The notes under the pieces are model-generated. The model searched no databases, was not told the origin of the DNA, and worked only from the letters and a program-made list of their open reading frames with translations. Below are positions 23,219 to 33,367 of a stretch of 64,000 bases of DNA, piece after piece. Within the stretch, counting starts at the first letter, position 1. Every line of letters starts with the position of its first letter. Position numbers and translations under genes: made by a program. Origin of the DNA: Stutzerimonas xanthomarina (GTDB lineage Bacteria; Pseudomonadota; Gammaproteobacteria; Pseudomonadales; Pseudomonadaceae); the NCBI RefSeq assembly GCF_003935375.1, contig NZ_RHQM01000010.1, positions 62,001 through 126,000 on the forward strand, given 5' to 3'.

Positions 23219-23698
23219 ATGACCCTCTCTGAAATCCGGGAGCGAGCCATAGCGCCCGCTCTCGCGCTGCTGCCTGCGCGGATGTCGAGCCGAGAGGCTG
23301 AGATCATGCTGCTGGCTATCACGCAGCAGGAAGATCCAGAACAGCGGCGCCGCCAGTGGCCGACCGGCCCGGCCCGCGGGCTGTTGCAGTTTGAGCAGGG
23401 TGGTGGCGTGCGTGGCGTGCTGAATCACCCGTCGAGCCGTGACCATGCCCGTCGAGTGTGTGCTGCTCGAGGTGTTGCGCCTGAGCCTGCCGCCGTGTGG
23501 GCTGCGCTCGAGCGTGACGACGTGCTGGCGTTCGCCTTCGGCCGGCTTTTGCTATGGACTGACCCGAAGCCTCTGCCAGGCGAGCACGACGCGGCTGGCG
23601 GCTGGGCGCTGTATGAACGGTGCTGGAGGCCAGGAAAACCTCATCCAGAGCGCTGGCCGGCTCGATTCGCCGCAGCCGTCCGTGAGGTGATGCGGTGA
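23219..23698 (+). CDS. endolysin-like phage protein (putative muramidase/transglycosylase-type)
   Basis: The 159-residue protein starts MTLSEIRERAIAPALALLPA. The motif TQQEDPEQRRRQWPTGPARG followed by LLQFEQGGGVRGVL is typical of prophage lytic proteins of Pseudomonas and contains a Q-E-x(n)-R-Q-W pattern that may hold a catalytic Glu. No signal peptide is evident, which fits export through a holin. It is followed by an 4-base overlap with the Rz-like gene, and the lysis assignment is supported by that context. Catalytic type (lysozyme-like or lytic transglycosylase) is not settled. Confidence 0.6.
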   Translation: MTLSEIRERAIAPALALLPARMSSREAEIMLLAITQQEDPEQRRRQWPTGPARGLLQFEQGGGVRGVLNHPSSRDHARRVCAARGVAPEPAAVWAALERDDVLAFAFGRLLLWTDPKPLPGEHDAAGGWALYERCWRPGKPHPERWPARFAAAVREVMR

Positions 23699-24228
23699 CC
23701 GCCCTGCTCAAGCAGTACAAGCTGATCGCAGCAGGAGCCGCTGTGCTCGCGCTGATGGCGCTTTCTGCTGCAGGGGCGTGGCAGTGGCAGGGGAACGCCT
23801 ACGGTAAGCAGCTGGCCGATCAGGCGAAGGCTCACGAGACATTCCTGCGCCAAGTAGCCGAGGCCAATGCCGCGGTGATCCTCAAGCAGCAGGCCGAGCG
23901 GCAGGATCTTGAGAAACGCCTAGCGAAGGCCGACCAACAATCAACCGAGAAGCTGACCCATGCACTCACCGAAAACGATCGCCTCGAGCGCCTGTATAGC
24001 TCTGCTGATGATGAGCGTCGCAGCCTGCGGATCGAAGTCACCCTCGCCCGTAATGACGCCGTCGTGTCCGCTGCCACCGGCTCCGGCAGCGTGGGCGATG
24101 CAGCCAGCGTCGAACTCAGTCAAGCAGCTGGACGCGCTGTTTGGGATATCCGTAGATCAATGATCGACGACCAGGCAAAGCTGGCCTATCTGCAGGAGTG
24201 GGCGAGGGAAGTAACAAAGGGGAATTGA
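23695..24228 (+). CDS. inner-membrane spanin, Rz-like
   Basis: GTG start at 23695 overlaps the endolysin-like gene. The 177-residue protein has an N-terminal signal anchor (LIAAGAAVLALMALSAAGAW) and then a long periplasmic coiled coil (QLADQAKAHETFLRQ, AERQDLEKRLAKADQQSTEK). This is the class of Rz i-spanins that bridge to the outer-membrane lipoprotein Rz1 and fuse the two membranes after peptidoglycan is cut. The Rz1 gene is nested in another frame inside it, as expected. Confidence 0.78.
   Translation: MTALLKQYKLIAAGAAVLALMALSAAGAWQWQGNAYGKQLADQAKAHETFLRQVAEANAAVILKQQAERQDLEKRLAKADQQSTEKLTHALTENDRLERLYSSADDERRSLRIEVTLARNDAVVSAATGSGSVGDAASVELSQAAGRAVWDIRRSMIDDQAKLAYLQEWAREVTKGN
23960..24163 (+). 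CDS. outer-membrane spanin lipoprotein, Rz1-like, nested in Rz
   Basis: The +1-frame ORF within Rz encodes 67 residues: MHSPKTIASSACIALLMMSV followed by AAC, a lipobox (V-A-A-C) for lipidation of Cys23, then a Pro-rich stretch SKSPSPVMTPSCPLPPAP. This is the layout of Rz1 o-spanins. It lies entirely inside the Rz gene. It would be anchored in the outer membrane and bind Rz. Confidence 0.75.
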   Translation: MHSPKTIASSACIALLMMSVAACGSKSPSPVMTPSCPLPPAPAAWAMQPASNSVKQLDALFGISVDQ

Positions 24229-24259
24229 GATTGCCCGGACGGGCTGAGATAGGTAGCAA

Positions 24260-24331
24260 AAAAGGTTGCTGAAATGTTGCTGAAACCCCGACTAACCGGG
24301 ACATATTTTCAGCTACTTTCAGCAACCTTTT
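24260..24331. repeat. four-copy 11-bp motif next to the attachment site (2 direct + 2 inverted)
   Basis: GGTTGCTGAAA (24264-24274) and TGTTGCTGAAA (24275-24285) are tandem, one helical turn apart; TTTCAGCTAC (24307-24316) and TTTCAGCAACC (24317-24327) are the inverted pair. The two halves can pair into a long stem around a CCCG/CGGG inner hairpin. It could be integrase/excisionase arm sites near the attachment site, or a transcription stop structure for the prophage. Confidence 0.6.
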
Positions 24332-24339
24332 CCGCTAGA

Positions 24340-24363
24340 GGCCCCGTGGTTTGGGGCTTGTTT
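24340..24363 (+). terminator. terminator at the prophage right end
   Basis: GCCCC (24341-24345) and GGGGC (24353-24357) with a 7-base loop, followed by TTGTTT on the plus strand. It can also form on the minus strand downstream of ssrA, so it may serve both directions. Confidence 0.55.
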
Positions 24364-24390
24364 GGTGGAGCCGGGGGGATTTGAACCCCC
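24363..24390. other. prophage right attachment region (attR/attL) in the tmRNA 3' end
   Basis: Phage genes run up to position 24228 and an intact tmRNA 3' end follows, the usual result of integration into the T-arm/acceptor end of ssrA. The duplicated core should be present again at the other prophage end beyond base 1 of the window. The exact core limits cannot be seen here. Confidence 0.5.
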
Positions 24391-24741
24391 GTCCGCCAGC
24401 TCTCCGCTATCGGTTCTACATGCTTAGCCAGATCTACTGAGTTAACTCCGCGCCGCCCGATTGGCAGGGTGCTTGGAGCGAGCTGTATGAGTTTTAGCCG
24501 TTACGTCTACAGCGAACTTGGCGGCGATCCTGTTCTGTCTGACAGTCATTTCGGGTTTACAGGCATCCCCTAGTGACCGCTGGAGCCGAAGCTACCAGAT
24601 GAAGGTTAGGCGGCTAGCGCGTACCCTTCGTAGTTGTCGTCGTTGGCAACTATAAGTTTGCAACAGTTTATTTACGAGTTCTGTTACCAACTCGGCATGC
24701 CCCTCAAGTTTTGTTACCGGCGTCGAATCCTAATCGGCCCC
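24363..24741 (-). ncRNA. ssrA: tmRNA (transfer-messenger RNA)
   Basis: Read on the minus strand, the RNA begins GGGGCCGATTAGGATTCGAC and ends with the tRNA-like TTCAAATCCCCCCGGCTCCA-CCA, so the CCA is genome-encoded. The tag reading frame (24606-24647) encodes ANDDNYEGYALAA and a TAA stop, longer by three residues than the ANDDNYALAA tag recalled for P. aeruginosa. tmRNA with SmpB rescues stalled ribosomes and tags the protein for ClpXP-type proteases. The 3' end is the prophage attachment site. The partner gene smpB lies about 10 kb away at 34225. Confidence 0.95.
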
Positions 24742-24767
24742 TGGTGACGCTTGTGGTGCTGGGCGCG

Positions 24768-24796
24768 AGTGTACGGCGATCTCTCTGCGCTGTCGA
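24768..24796 (-). promoter_or_regulatory. ssrA promoter
   Basis: On the minus strand TCGACA (24791-24796) and TACACT (24768-24773) are 17 bases apart; they match the sigma-70 -35 at 5/6 and -10 at 4/6. The start would lie about 20 bases before the mature tmRNA 5' end, leaving a short leader removed by RNase P. Confidence 0.6.
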
Positions 24797-24843
24797 TCAG
24801 TTTGTAGCCATGCTGGTTACAAAATGTACAGCTCGGCTGCGGC

Positions 24844-24861
24844 AGGATCGTTCGCACGATC
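24844..24861. terminator. perfect small hairpin downstream of the exported-protein gene
   Basis: GGATCGT (24844-24850), loop TCGC, ACGATCC (24855-24861). No T-run on the minus strand, so this may be a weak or Rho-assisted end. Confidence 0.35.
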
Positions 24862-24874
24862 CCGCCGGCCTGGC

Positions 24875-25180
24875 TTAGTTGCCGGCGCCGGAACCGGAGC
24901 CGCTGGTGCCGCCGCTACCGGTGCTGCCTGGGCCTTTCAGCTCTTGCAGTGCCTTGGTGGAGTGCGCGATGCAAGCTTCGGTGTCGCCCGATTGCTGGGC
25001 TTGGCGGGCCTGTTTAACGTACTCGTCGACCTGGCTCTTGGCCGGCTCACCCAAGGTGGCGGTGTTGGTGGCCATGTTGTCGTCGATTTCCTGCAGGTTG
25101 AGCTGGCACAGGTCGTCTTGGGCGAAGACGGCCGGGCTGGCGAGCAGTACCGCGGATGCGAGCAGTGCATGAACTTTCAT
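24875..25180 (-). CDS. small exported protein of unknown function (101 aa)
   Basis: ATG at 25180 (minus) has GGAGG eight bases upstream and gives MKVHALLASAVLLASPAVFA, a Sec signal peptide likely cut before QDDLCQ. The mature protein is a short helical region (EIDDNMATNTATLGEPAKSQ, VDEYVKQARQAQQSGDTEAC) with two cysteines, then a Gly/Ser/Thr-rich tail. The first 46 residues of the longer open frame are rejected. It lies between ssrA and dld on the same strand. The family is a small Pseudomonas periplasmic protein type I recognise only loosely; function unknown. Confidence 0.65.
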   Translation of the reverse strand: MKVHALLASAVLLASPAVFAQDDLCQLNLQEIDDNMATNTATLGEPAKSQVDEYVKQARQAQQSGDTEACIAHSTKALQELKGPGSTGSGGTSGSGSGAGN

Positions 25181-25323
25181 TGTGGGTCCTCCAGTCTTAT
25201 GGACTTCCCGGGCCTGCCAGATACCAACTGAAACGGCGGCGCCGAGTCGAATCGAACCCGTCAGGGGCTCTAAAATTCCGACTGCGATTGCGCGTGAGCG
25301 TTCATCGAAACGCCACAAACGAA

Positions 25324-25351
25324 ACGGCCGCGCTTCGCTGAGCGGGGCCGT
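25324..25351 (-). terminator. terminator of the lactate operon
   Basis: On the minus strand ACGGCC pairs with GGCCGT around a 16-base inner structure, followed by TTTCGTTTG. It lies 11 bases beyond the dld stop. Confidence 0.6.
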
Positions 25352-25361
25352 AGTGCCTTTT

Positions 25362-28210
<2,849 letters not shown>

Positions 28211-28214
<4 letters not shown>

Positions 28215-28882
28215 GCGTCCTCCAGGATCAGCAGGATCAGATCCTTCGGCCCGTGGGCACCGTAGGCCAGCACCTGTTCGATGTCGGCGGTTTTCGACGG
28301 GCCGGAGACCAGCAGCGCATTGGTCGGCATGCCGGCGGCCCACTGGAACTTCTGCTGGATCTCGTAGAAGTTGTCGTGGATCTCACTGGCCTTGAGGATG
28401 GCGAAATGCACCGGTGGCACCAGACTCATCAGGCGCGGCTCCTCGCGGGTCGGCCACATGATCAGGCTGCCGGTGGAGGCAATGGCGCCGAGGGTGCCCG
28501 TGAGGCTCGCCGGGGTGTCGTCGAATAGTTCTGCCTTCCACTCTTCGACCGGGCGGTCGTAGGCCTTCAGCGTCGGCAGGCCGTCACGGCCGGCGCAATG
28601 CGCGGTGAAGCGCTGGCCGTATGGCGTGGTCGGGGCAATCAGCAGGCTCGGCAGCTGACGGTCGTGCAGCAGCTGTTCGAGCAGGGCGGGCCACGCGGCA
28701 TCAGTGGTCAGGTGGATTTCGGTGTGCACCGCTTCCATCAGCTGGCGTAGGCGAGCGATACGTTGCTCGGGCGCGTAGCTCCAGGGTTGCGTGACCAGTG
28801 ACTCGTCGTAGTCATCGGCGATCGGCGTGGTGCCTTCCAGGCTTTTCTTCAGCTTGGCGAGGATATTGGCCTTGGCGCTCAT
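28211..28882 (-). CDS. lldG: L-lactate dehydrogenase subunit LldG (LutC/LUD family)
   Basis: A 223-residue protein starting MSAKANILAKLKKSLEGTTP with ATGA overlap to lldF upstream. The LUD-domain pattern is visible: LTGTLGAIASTGSLIMWPTR, PPVHFAILKASEIHDNF, and the C-terminal SGPSKTADIEQVLAYGAHGPKD (split) with the family's GP-(S/T)-(K/R)-T-x-D-I motif. With LldE and LldF it forms the LutABC/LldEFG-type non-flavin L-lactate oxidising complex used by P. stutzeri-type bacteria in place of the FMN enzyme LldD. Confidence 0.88.
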
Positions 28883-30339
28883 CGCTTGCCCTCCAGGTGC
28901 TCGCGGGCCAGCTCATGCAGCGAGCGGGCGGCAGGTGTCGGTGCGCTGTGGTTCTGCGTCCAGGGGCCGATGTTCGATGGTGTCAGGCCGCGCAGGCGAG
29001 TGGCGAAGAAGCCGAACACGCGGTACAGCGTCGGGCTGGTGTTGAGCAGGCGCCAGCCGGCCCACATCAGCCGCTCCTGCTTCGAGTATTTGCTGCCCTG
29101 GCCGCGCATGACCTTGTGCGGATCATCCGGGGTCTTGACGTTCTCCTCACGCAGGCGCCGCAAGATGGACGGAATCGGTATCTTCACCGGGCAGACTTCG
29201 CCGCAGGCGCCGCACAGCGACGAAGCGCTGGGGTGATCCGGCACCTTGTCCAGGCCGACCATGTGCGGCGTGATGATCTTGCCGATCGGTCCGGGGTAGA
29301 CCTCGCCGTAGGTGTGGCCGCCGACGCGGGTGTACACCGGGCAGTGGTTCATGCACGCGCCGCAGCGGATGCAGTTCAGCGTCTGGCGCAGCTCGCTGTC
29401 GGCGAAAGCCTGGCTGCGGCCGTTGTCCAGCAGGATCAGGTGCACTTCCTGCGGGCCGTCGAGCTCGTCGGCCTTGCGCGGGCTGGAGATCATGTTGACG
29501 TAGGTGGTGATCGGTTGGCCCAGCGCCGAGCGGGTCAGCAGCGAGAGCAGCGGGACCACGTCGCGCAGGTTCTCGACTACCTTCTCGATCCCGGTGACAG
29601 CGATATGTACCGGCGGCACACCGGTGGACATCCGCCCGTTGCCCTCGTTTTCCACGAGCAACAGGGTGCCGGTCTCAGCCACCGCGAAGTTCACGCCGGA
29701 GACGCCGATATCGGCCTCGAAGAACTTCTGGCGCAGGGTGCGACGGCCGATCTGAATGAGTTGGTCGACGTCCTTGGTGTACTCCACGCCGAGTTTCTCG
29801 TGGAACAGGGACGCGACCTGGCCGGCGTTCTTGTGGATGGCCGGCATGATGATATGGGAAGGCTTTTCGTGGTCGAGCTGGACGATGTACTCGCCCATGT
29901 CCGATTCCAGGCATTCGATGCCATGGCCTTCGAGGAAATGGTTCATCTCCATCTCTTCGCTGACCATCGATTTGCCCTTGATCACCTGCTTCGCCTCGTG
30001 GGCGCGGGCGATCTCGAGGACGATCTTGTTCGCCTCTTCAACCGTCTCCGCCCAGTGCACCTTCACACCATTGCGGGTCAGGTTGGTTTCCAGCCGCTCG
30101 AGCAGTTCGGGCAGCTTGGACAGGGCGCGGGCGCGGATACGGTTGCCCATCTCGCGCAGTCGCTCGCGTTCGTCGGCATCGCTGAAGGCCACGGCGCGCT
30201 TGGTCATCAGCGAGTCCATGGCGGTGCGGAAGTTGCGCCGCAGCTGGTCGTCATTCAGGGACTTGCGGGCGCGGGCGCGGAAATCCGGGTCACCGGCGTT
30301 CTCGATCTGTATCGCGGGAATACGCTGTTCGGCGTTCAT
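28879..30339 (-). CDS. lldF: L-lactate dehydrogenase iron-sulfur subunit LldF (LutB)
   Basis: A 486-residue protein. After a LUD-like N-terminal domain it carries two Cys clusters for 4Fe-4S centres: CIRCGACMNHCPVYTRVG near residues 315-332 and CGACGEVCPVKIPI near 370. The C-terminal part ends in a Trp/Arg-rich segment. It would carry electrons from lactate toward the respiratory chain. ATGA overlaps at both ends tie it to lldE and lldG. Confidence 0.9.
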   Translation of the reverse strand: MNAEQRIPAIQIENAGDPDFRARARKSLNDDQLRRNFRTAMDSLMTKRAVAFSDADERERLREMGNRIRARALSKLPELLERLETNLTRNGVKVHWAETVEEANKIVLEIARAHEAKQVIKGKSMVSEEMEMNHFLEGHGIECLESDMGEYIVQLDHEKPSHIIMPAIHKNAGQVASLFHEKLGVEYTKDVDQLIQIGRRTLRQKFFEADIGVSGVNFAVAETGTLLLVENEGNGRMSTGVPPVHIAVTGIEKVVENLRDVVPLLSLLTRSALGQPITTYVNMISSPRKADELDGPQEVHLILLDNGRSQAFADSELRQTLNCIRCGACMNHCPVYTRVGGHTYGEVYPGPIGKIITPHMVGLDKVPDHPSASSLCGACGEVCPVKIPIPSILRRLREENVKTPDDPHKVMRGQGSKYSKQERLMWAGWRLLNTSPTLYRVFGFFATRLRGLTPSNIGPWTQNHSAPTPAARSLHELAREHLEGKR

Positions 30340-31157
30340 CGGGCACCTCCGGTGCGTTGCCAGAGGAAGGTCGCCAGATGCTGGCCGCGCAGGGCTTCAC
30401 GCTGCTTTTCCAGCGAACCATTGATGTTCATCAGACAGCCGCAGTCGGCGCTGATCACCTGATGCGCGCCGGATTCCTTCAGTGCGCGGGTCTTGTCCAG
30501 CACCATGGCGCCGGAGATGTCGGGCATGCGTACGCTGAATGTGCCGCCGAAGCCGCAGCACTCGCTTTCGTGGTCATGCTCGACGCGCTCGACCTGGCCC
30601 AGCTGGGCAAGCAGGGCGCGGCCGTGCAGGTGGGTGTTCATTTCGCGGCGTGCCGAGCAGGAAGTATGCAGAGCAACTTTGGTCGGCGTGCCGGCGTCCT
30701 TGAATTCGACCTTGCAGACATTGAGCAGGAACTCGGCCAGCTCGAAGGTGCGCTCGGCGAGCGCTTGCGCCTTCTTGAGGGTCTGCGGCTCGTCCTTGAA
30801 CAGGTCGAGATAATGGTGGCGCAGCATACCGGCGCAGGAACCGGAAGGGACGACCACCGGCCAGTCGTTGGCGAACAGATCCAGTTGCGCCCGTGCGACG
30901 TTGCGCGCCTCGTCGGTGTAGCCGCTGGTGTAGGCCGGTTGACCGCAGCAGGTCTGACCCTGCGGGTAGTGCACGGTCAATCCTTCGCGTTCGAGCAGGC
31001 GGATGGCATCCAGGCCGGCCTCGGGATAGAACAGGTCGACCACGCAGGTACCGAACAGATAAACCTGGCTTGGCTTGGCGGGGTATTCGCGCGGCTTTGG
31101 CAGCGGCGGCGCGACGCGGGTAGCGTTCGGCGCAGCATCGTAGAAGAGTTCGCTCAT
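30336..31157 (-). CDS. lldE: L-lactate dehydrogenase subunit LldE (LutA)
   Basis: A 273-residue protein with two CCG domains typical of LutA/LldE and of heterodisulfide-reductase-like subunits: TCCGQPAYTSGYTDEARN at about 94-111 and ECCGFGGTFSVRMPDISGAM near 220, plus LFGTCVVDLFYPEAGLDAIR near the N-terminus. These cysteines bind a non-cubane or 4Fe-4S-type centre. The first enzyme gene after lldP, separated by 248 bases that contain a stable hairpin. Its stop overlaps lldF's start by ATGA. Confidence 0.9.
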   Translation of the reverse strand: MSELFYDAAPNATRVAPPLPKPREYPAKPSQVYLFGTCVVDLFYPEAGLDAIRLLEREGLTVHYPQGQTCCGQPAYTSGYTDEARNVARAQLDLFANDWPVVVPSGSCAGMLRHHYLDLFKDEPQTLKKAQALAERTFELAEFLLNVCKVEFKDAGTPTKVALHTSCSARREMNTHLHGRALLAQLGQVERVEHDHESECCGFGGTFSVRMPDISGAMVLDKTRALKESGAHQVISADCGCLMNINGSLEKQREALRGQHLATFLWQRTGGAR

Positions 31158-31373
31158 CGGCTTGGTCTCCGGGTTGGCCCGGTTATCCGCAAACAGGCTT
31201 TTGAAAAACTATCTGCGTTTGGCAATACGTCGTTAAAGCAGCCTCAGAATGCTCATTTAGGAACCTAAACTCGTATGCGAGTCCAGTCCTTTCTTCGGCT
31301 GCTTTGCCTCGTGTTGCCGGTCTCGCCTACGTTTTTCAATGCGCCTGTCAGGTGCGGTTTCTGGAATGCAACC

Positions 31374-31393
31374 GTGCCCCCAAGCGGGGGCAC
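31374..31393. terminator. GC-rich hairpin between lldP and lldE
   Basis: GTGCCCCC (31374-31381), loop AAGC, GGGGGCAC (31386-31393): a perfect 8-bp stem. It lies 12 bases after the lldP stop on the minus strand and is not followed by a clear T-run, so it may reduce read-through or protect the lldP message rather than fully terminate. The rest of the 248-base spacer contains a small palindrome ACTCG-TATG-CGAGT (31269-31282). Confidence 0.5.
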
Positions 31394-31405
31394 GATTCCT
31401 GTTTC

Positions 31406-33100
31406 TTACACTCCGACCAGCGGGTCGGTCACGCCCAGCACGTAGATGGCGATCAGGCCGATCACCCCCGTGAACAGCACGTAGTACAGCGTAGGCCATA
31501 TGGTCTTGCGCAGCGTGGAGCCTTCGCGGCCGAGCAGGCCAACGGTAGCGGATGCCGCCACCACGTTGTGGATCGCAACCATGTTGCCTGCCGCAGCGCC
31601 AACAGCCTGGGTGGCAACTACCATCGCGCCGGAAATTCCGAGCGACTGCGCAACACCAAACTGGAACTGGCTGAACATCATGTTGCTGACGGTGTTGGAG
31701 CCGGCCAGGAACGCACCGAGCGCACCGACGGCCGGTGCCAGAAGCGGGTAGATGCTGCCGACGCTATCGGCGACATAGCGCGCCATGACGATTGGCATGC
31801 TGGCCAGCTCGGCGCCGTTGACGCCGGAGTTGATCAGGATGCGCACCATCGGCACGGTGAACAGCAGTACGAAGCCGGCGCTGAGCAGCACGCTGCTGGA
31901 TTCCTTCACGGCAGCCTTGAGCTCGGAAACGCGCATGCCGTGCAGGAAGAACGTAATCAGCACCACCATGACCAGGATGCCGCCCGGCAGATACAGCGGT
32001 TCAATGCCGGCATTAATGCCGGTCTCACCGAGGATGTTGGCAAAGGCGATGGATACCGATTTCAGCGCAGCCGTGACCTGCGGGAACACGCGGCTGATCA
32101 CCAGAATCGCGCCGACCAGCACGTAGGGCAACCAGGCACGGAAGGCGCTCATCGGGCGCGCCGCGATGTCGTCCAGCTTCATTTCGATGGTGCCCAGCCA
32201 TTCGGCTGGCCATTCCTTGGCGTCGGCGAAGTCCCAGGTGGTCTTCGGCGTCAGGAACTTGAAGCGAGCGGCAGTGGTAACGATCGCCAGGCCCACCAGG
32301 CCGCCGAGCAGCGACGGGAATTCCGGGCCGAGGAAGATGCCGGTGGCAGCGTAGGGCAGGGTGAACGCCAGGCCGGCGAAGATCGCGAACGGCAACACTT
32401 CGAAGCCGGCTTTCCAGCTTTTCTCCTTGCCGAAGAAGCGCGTCAGCATCAGCACCATGACCAGCGGCATTACTGTGCCGACGATGGCGTGGGTAATCGC
32501 CACACTGCTGGTGATCTGCTGCAGGTAGGCGTTCCAGCTGGACCCCTGCGCAACCAGTTGCGCGCCGATGGTGGCGGTATCCAGGCCGCTGTTGATGCCC
32601 ACGACGATCGGCGTACCGACCGCGCCGAAAGACACCGGCGTGCTTTGCACCAGCATGCCGAGCAGGACTGCAGCCATTGCCGGGAAGCCGACCGCAACCA
32701 GCAGCGGTGCGGCGATGGCGGCCGGAGTGCCAAAGCCGGAAGCGCCTTCGATGAAGCAACCGAACAGCCAGGCGATGATGATCGCCTGGATGCGGCGGTC
32801 AGGGCTTATGGTGGTGAAACCGGCACGAATGGCGGTGATACCGCCGGAATGCTTGAGGGTGTTCAGCAGCAGGATTGCGCCGAAGATGATCCACAGCAGG
32901 CCCAGGGTGATCACCAGACCTTGCAGCGTCGAGGCGATGATGCGGTTAACGCTCATGTCCCAGACGAACAGCCCGATGGCTGCGGTGAACAGGAAGACCA
33001 ACGGCATGGCGCGGCTGGCGGGCCAGCGCAGACCGATCAGCATGATTGCTGCGAGCAGAATGGGTGTGAAGGCGAATAGTGCGAGCAGTCCGTTGGACAT
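31406..33100 (-). CDS. lldP: L-lactate permease
   Basis: A 564-residue integral membrane protein of the LldP/GlcA family with about 12-14 hydrophobic segments over the whole length. Conserved stretches: [20 protein letters not shown] around 120-140 and [18 protein letters not shown] near 460. It imports lactate (and likely glycolate) by proton symport. It is first in the operon and divergent from lldR. Its ATG follows the stop of a 24-codon upstream ORF by one base, so its translation may depend on that ORF. The LldP-family assignment is firm. Confidence 0.92.
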   Translation of the reverse strand: MSNGLLALFAFTPILLAAIMLIGLRWPASRAMPLVFLFTAAIGLFVWDMSVNRIIASTLQGLVITLGLLWIIFGAILLLNTLKHSGGITAIRAGFTTISPDRRIQAIIIAWLFGCFIEGASGFGTPAAIAAPLLVAVGFPAMAAVLLGMLVQSTPVSFGAVGTPIVVGINSGLDTATIGAQLVAQGSSWNAYLQQITSSVAITHAIVGTVMPLVMVLMLTRFFGKEKSWKAGFEVLPFAIFAGLAFTLPYAATGIFLGPEFPSLLGGLVGLAIVTTAARFKFLTPKTTWDFADAKEWPAEWLGTIEMKLDDIAARPMSAFRAWLPYVLVGAILVISRVFPQVTAALKSVSIAFANILGETGINAGIEPLYLPGGILVMVVLITFFLHGMRVSELKAAVKESSSVLLSAGFVLLFTVPMVRILINSGVNGAELASMPIVMARYVADSVGSIYPLLAPAVGALGAFLAGSNTVSNMMFSQFQFGVAQSLGISGAMVVATQAVGAAAGNMVAIHNVVAASATVGLLGREGSTLRKTIWPTLYYVLFTGVIGLIAIYVLGVTDPLVGV

Positions 33101-33101
33101 G

Positions 33102-33176
33102 TCAGGCTTCCCCTGCGGTTCGGTTCAGATGGGGCCCTGAGCGGACCGTGGAGTAGTTTTTGTGCGCAGATCTCAT
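33102..33176 (-). CDS. 24-codon upstream ORF in the lldP leader
   Basis: On the minus strand an ATG at 33176 has AAGAGGA with six-base spacing, a better ribosome site than that of lldP. The frame reads [24 protein letters not shown] and stops at TGA (33102-33104), one base before the lldP ATG. A lldP ribosome site (AGGGGAAG) lies inside it. It could couple lldP translation to passage of ribosomes through the leader. No homologue known to me. Confidence 0.45.
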   Translation of the reverse strand: MRSAHKNYSTVRSGPHLNRTAGEA

Positions 33177-33187
33177 GCTGAGTCCTC

Positions 33188-33195
33188 TTATTTTT
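33188..33195 (-). promoter_or_regulatory. A-rich Crc/Hfq-type motif (AANAANAA) before the leader ORF
   Basis: On the minus strand the bases read AAAAATAA, which fits the catabolite-activity motif AANAANAA, directly joined to the AGAGGA ribosome site of the leader ORF. Known Pseudomonas Hfq/Crc targets have such motifs at translation starts; binding here would hold back the leader ORF and lldP when preferred carbon sources are present (inference). Confidence 0.4.
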
Positions 33196-33211
33196 AGACC
33201 ACTCTGTAAAG

Positions 33212-33222
33212 TGGTAATACCA
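33212..33222. promoter_or_regulatory. LldR operator candidate O1
   Basis: TGGTAATACCA is a perfect palindrome and fits the FadR-family pattern TNGTNNNACNA. It lies just downstream of the candidate lldP promoter. An adjacent inverted repeat ACCACT/AGTGGT (33199-33215) partly overlaps. Confidence 0.6.
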
Positions 33223-33242
33223 ATTAACAGAAGTGAATGGCC

Positions 33243-33271
33243 AGCGTAAGAGCTGCGTATAGGGGCGTCAA
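33243..33271 (-). promoter_or_regulatory. candidate lldP promoter
   Basis: On the minus strand TTGACG (33266-33271) and TACGCT (33243-33248) are 17 bases apart. The -10 is weak. With this start, O1 at 33212-33222 would lie at about +14 to +24 and block elongation or open-complex formation. Confidence 0.35.
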
Positions 33272-33344
33272 TTAGCTAGCTATAGACTTTGGTCGCAACA
33301 ACCGGCCTTGTGCAGATGCGCGGTCATGGCTAGCATTTTCGGAT

Positions 33345-33355
33345 TGGTATGACCA
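33345..33355. promoter_or_regulatory. LldR operator candidate O2 (autoregulation)
   Basis: TGGTATGACCA fits TNGTNNNACNA and lies 12 bases before the lldR start. Its centre is 133 bases from that of O1, so looping between the two sites is possible. Confidence 0.5.
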
Positions 33356-33367
33356 TTCGGGGTGGCT

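Noticed and set aside
28798..30462. 554-codon plus-strand ORF opposite lldF
   Set aside because: LldF motifs on the minus strand and ATGA overlaps show the real gene; low-complexity translation of the other strand.
31304..33079. 591-codon plus-strand ORF opposite lldP
   Set aside because: LldP membrane protein is clearly on the minus strand; the plus-strand product is hydrophilic and compositionally odd.
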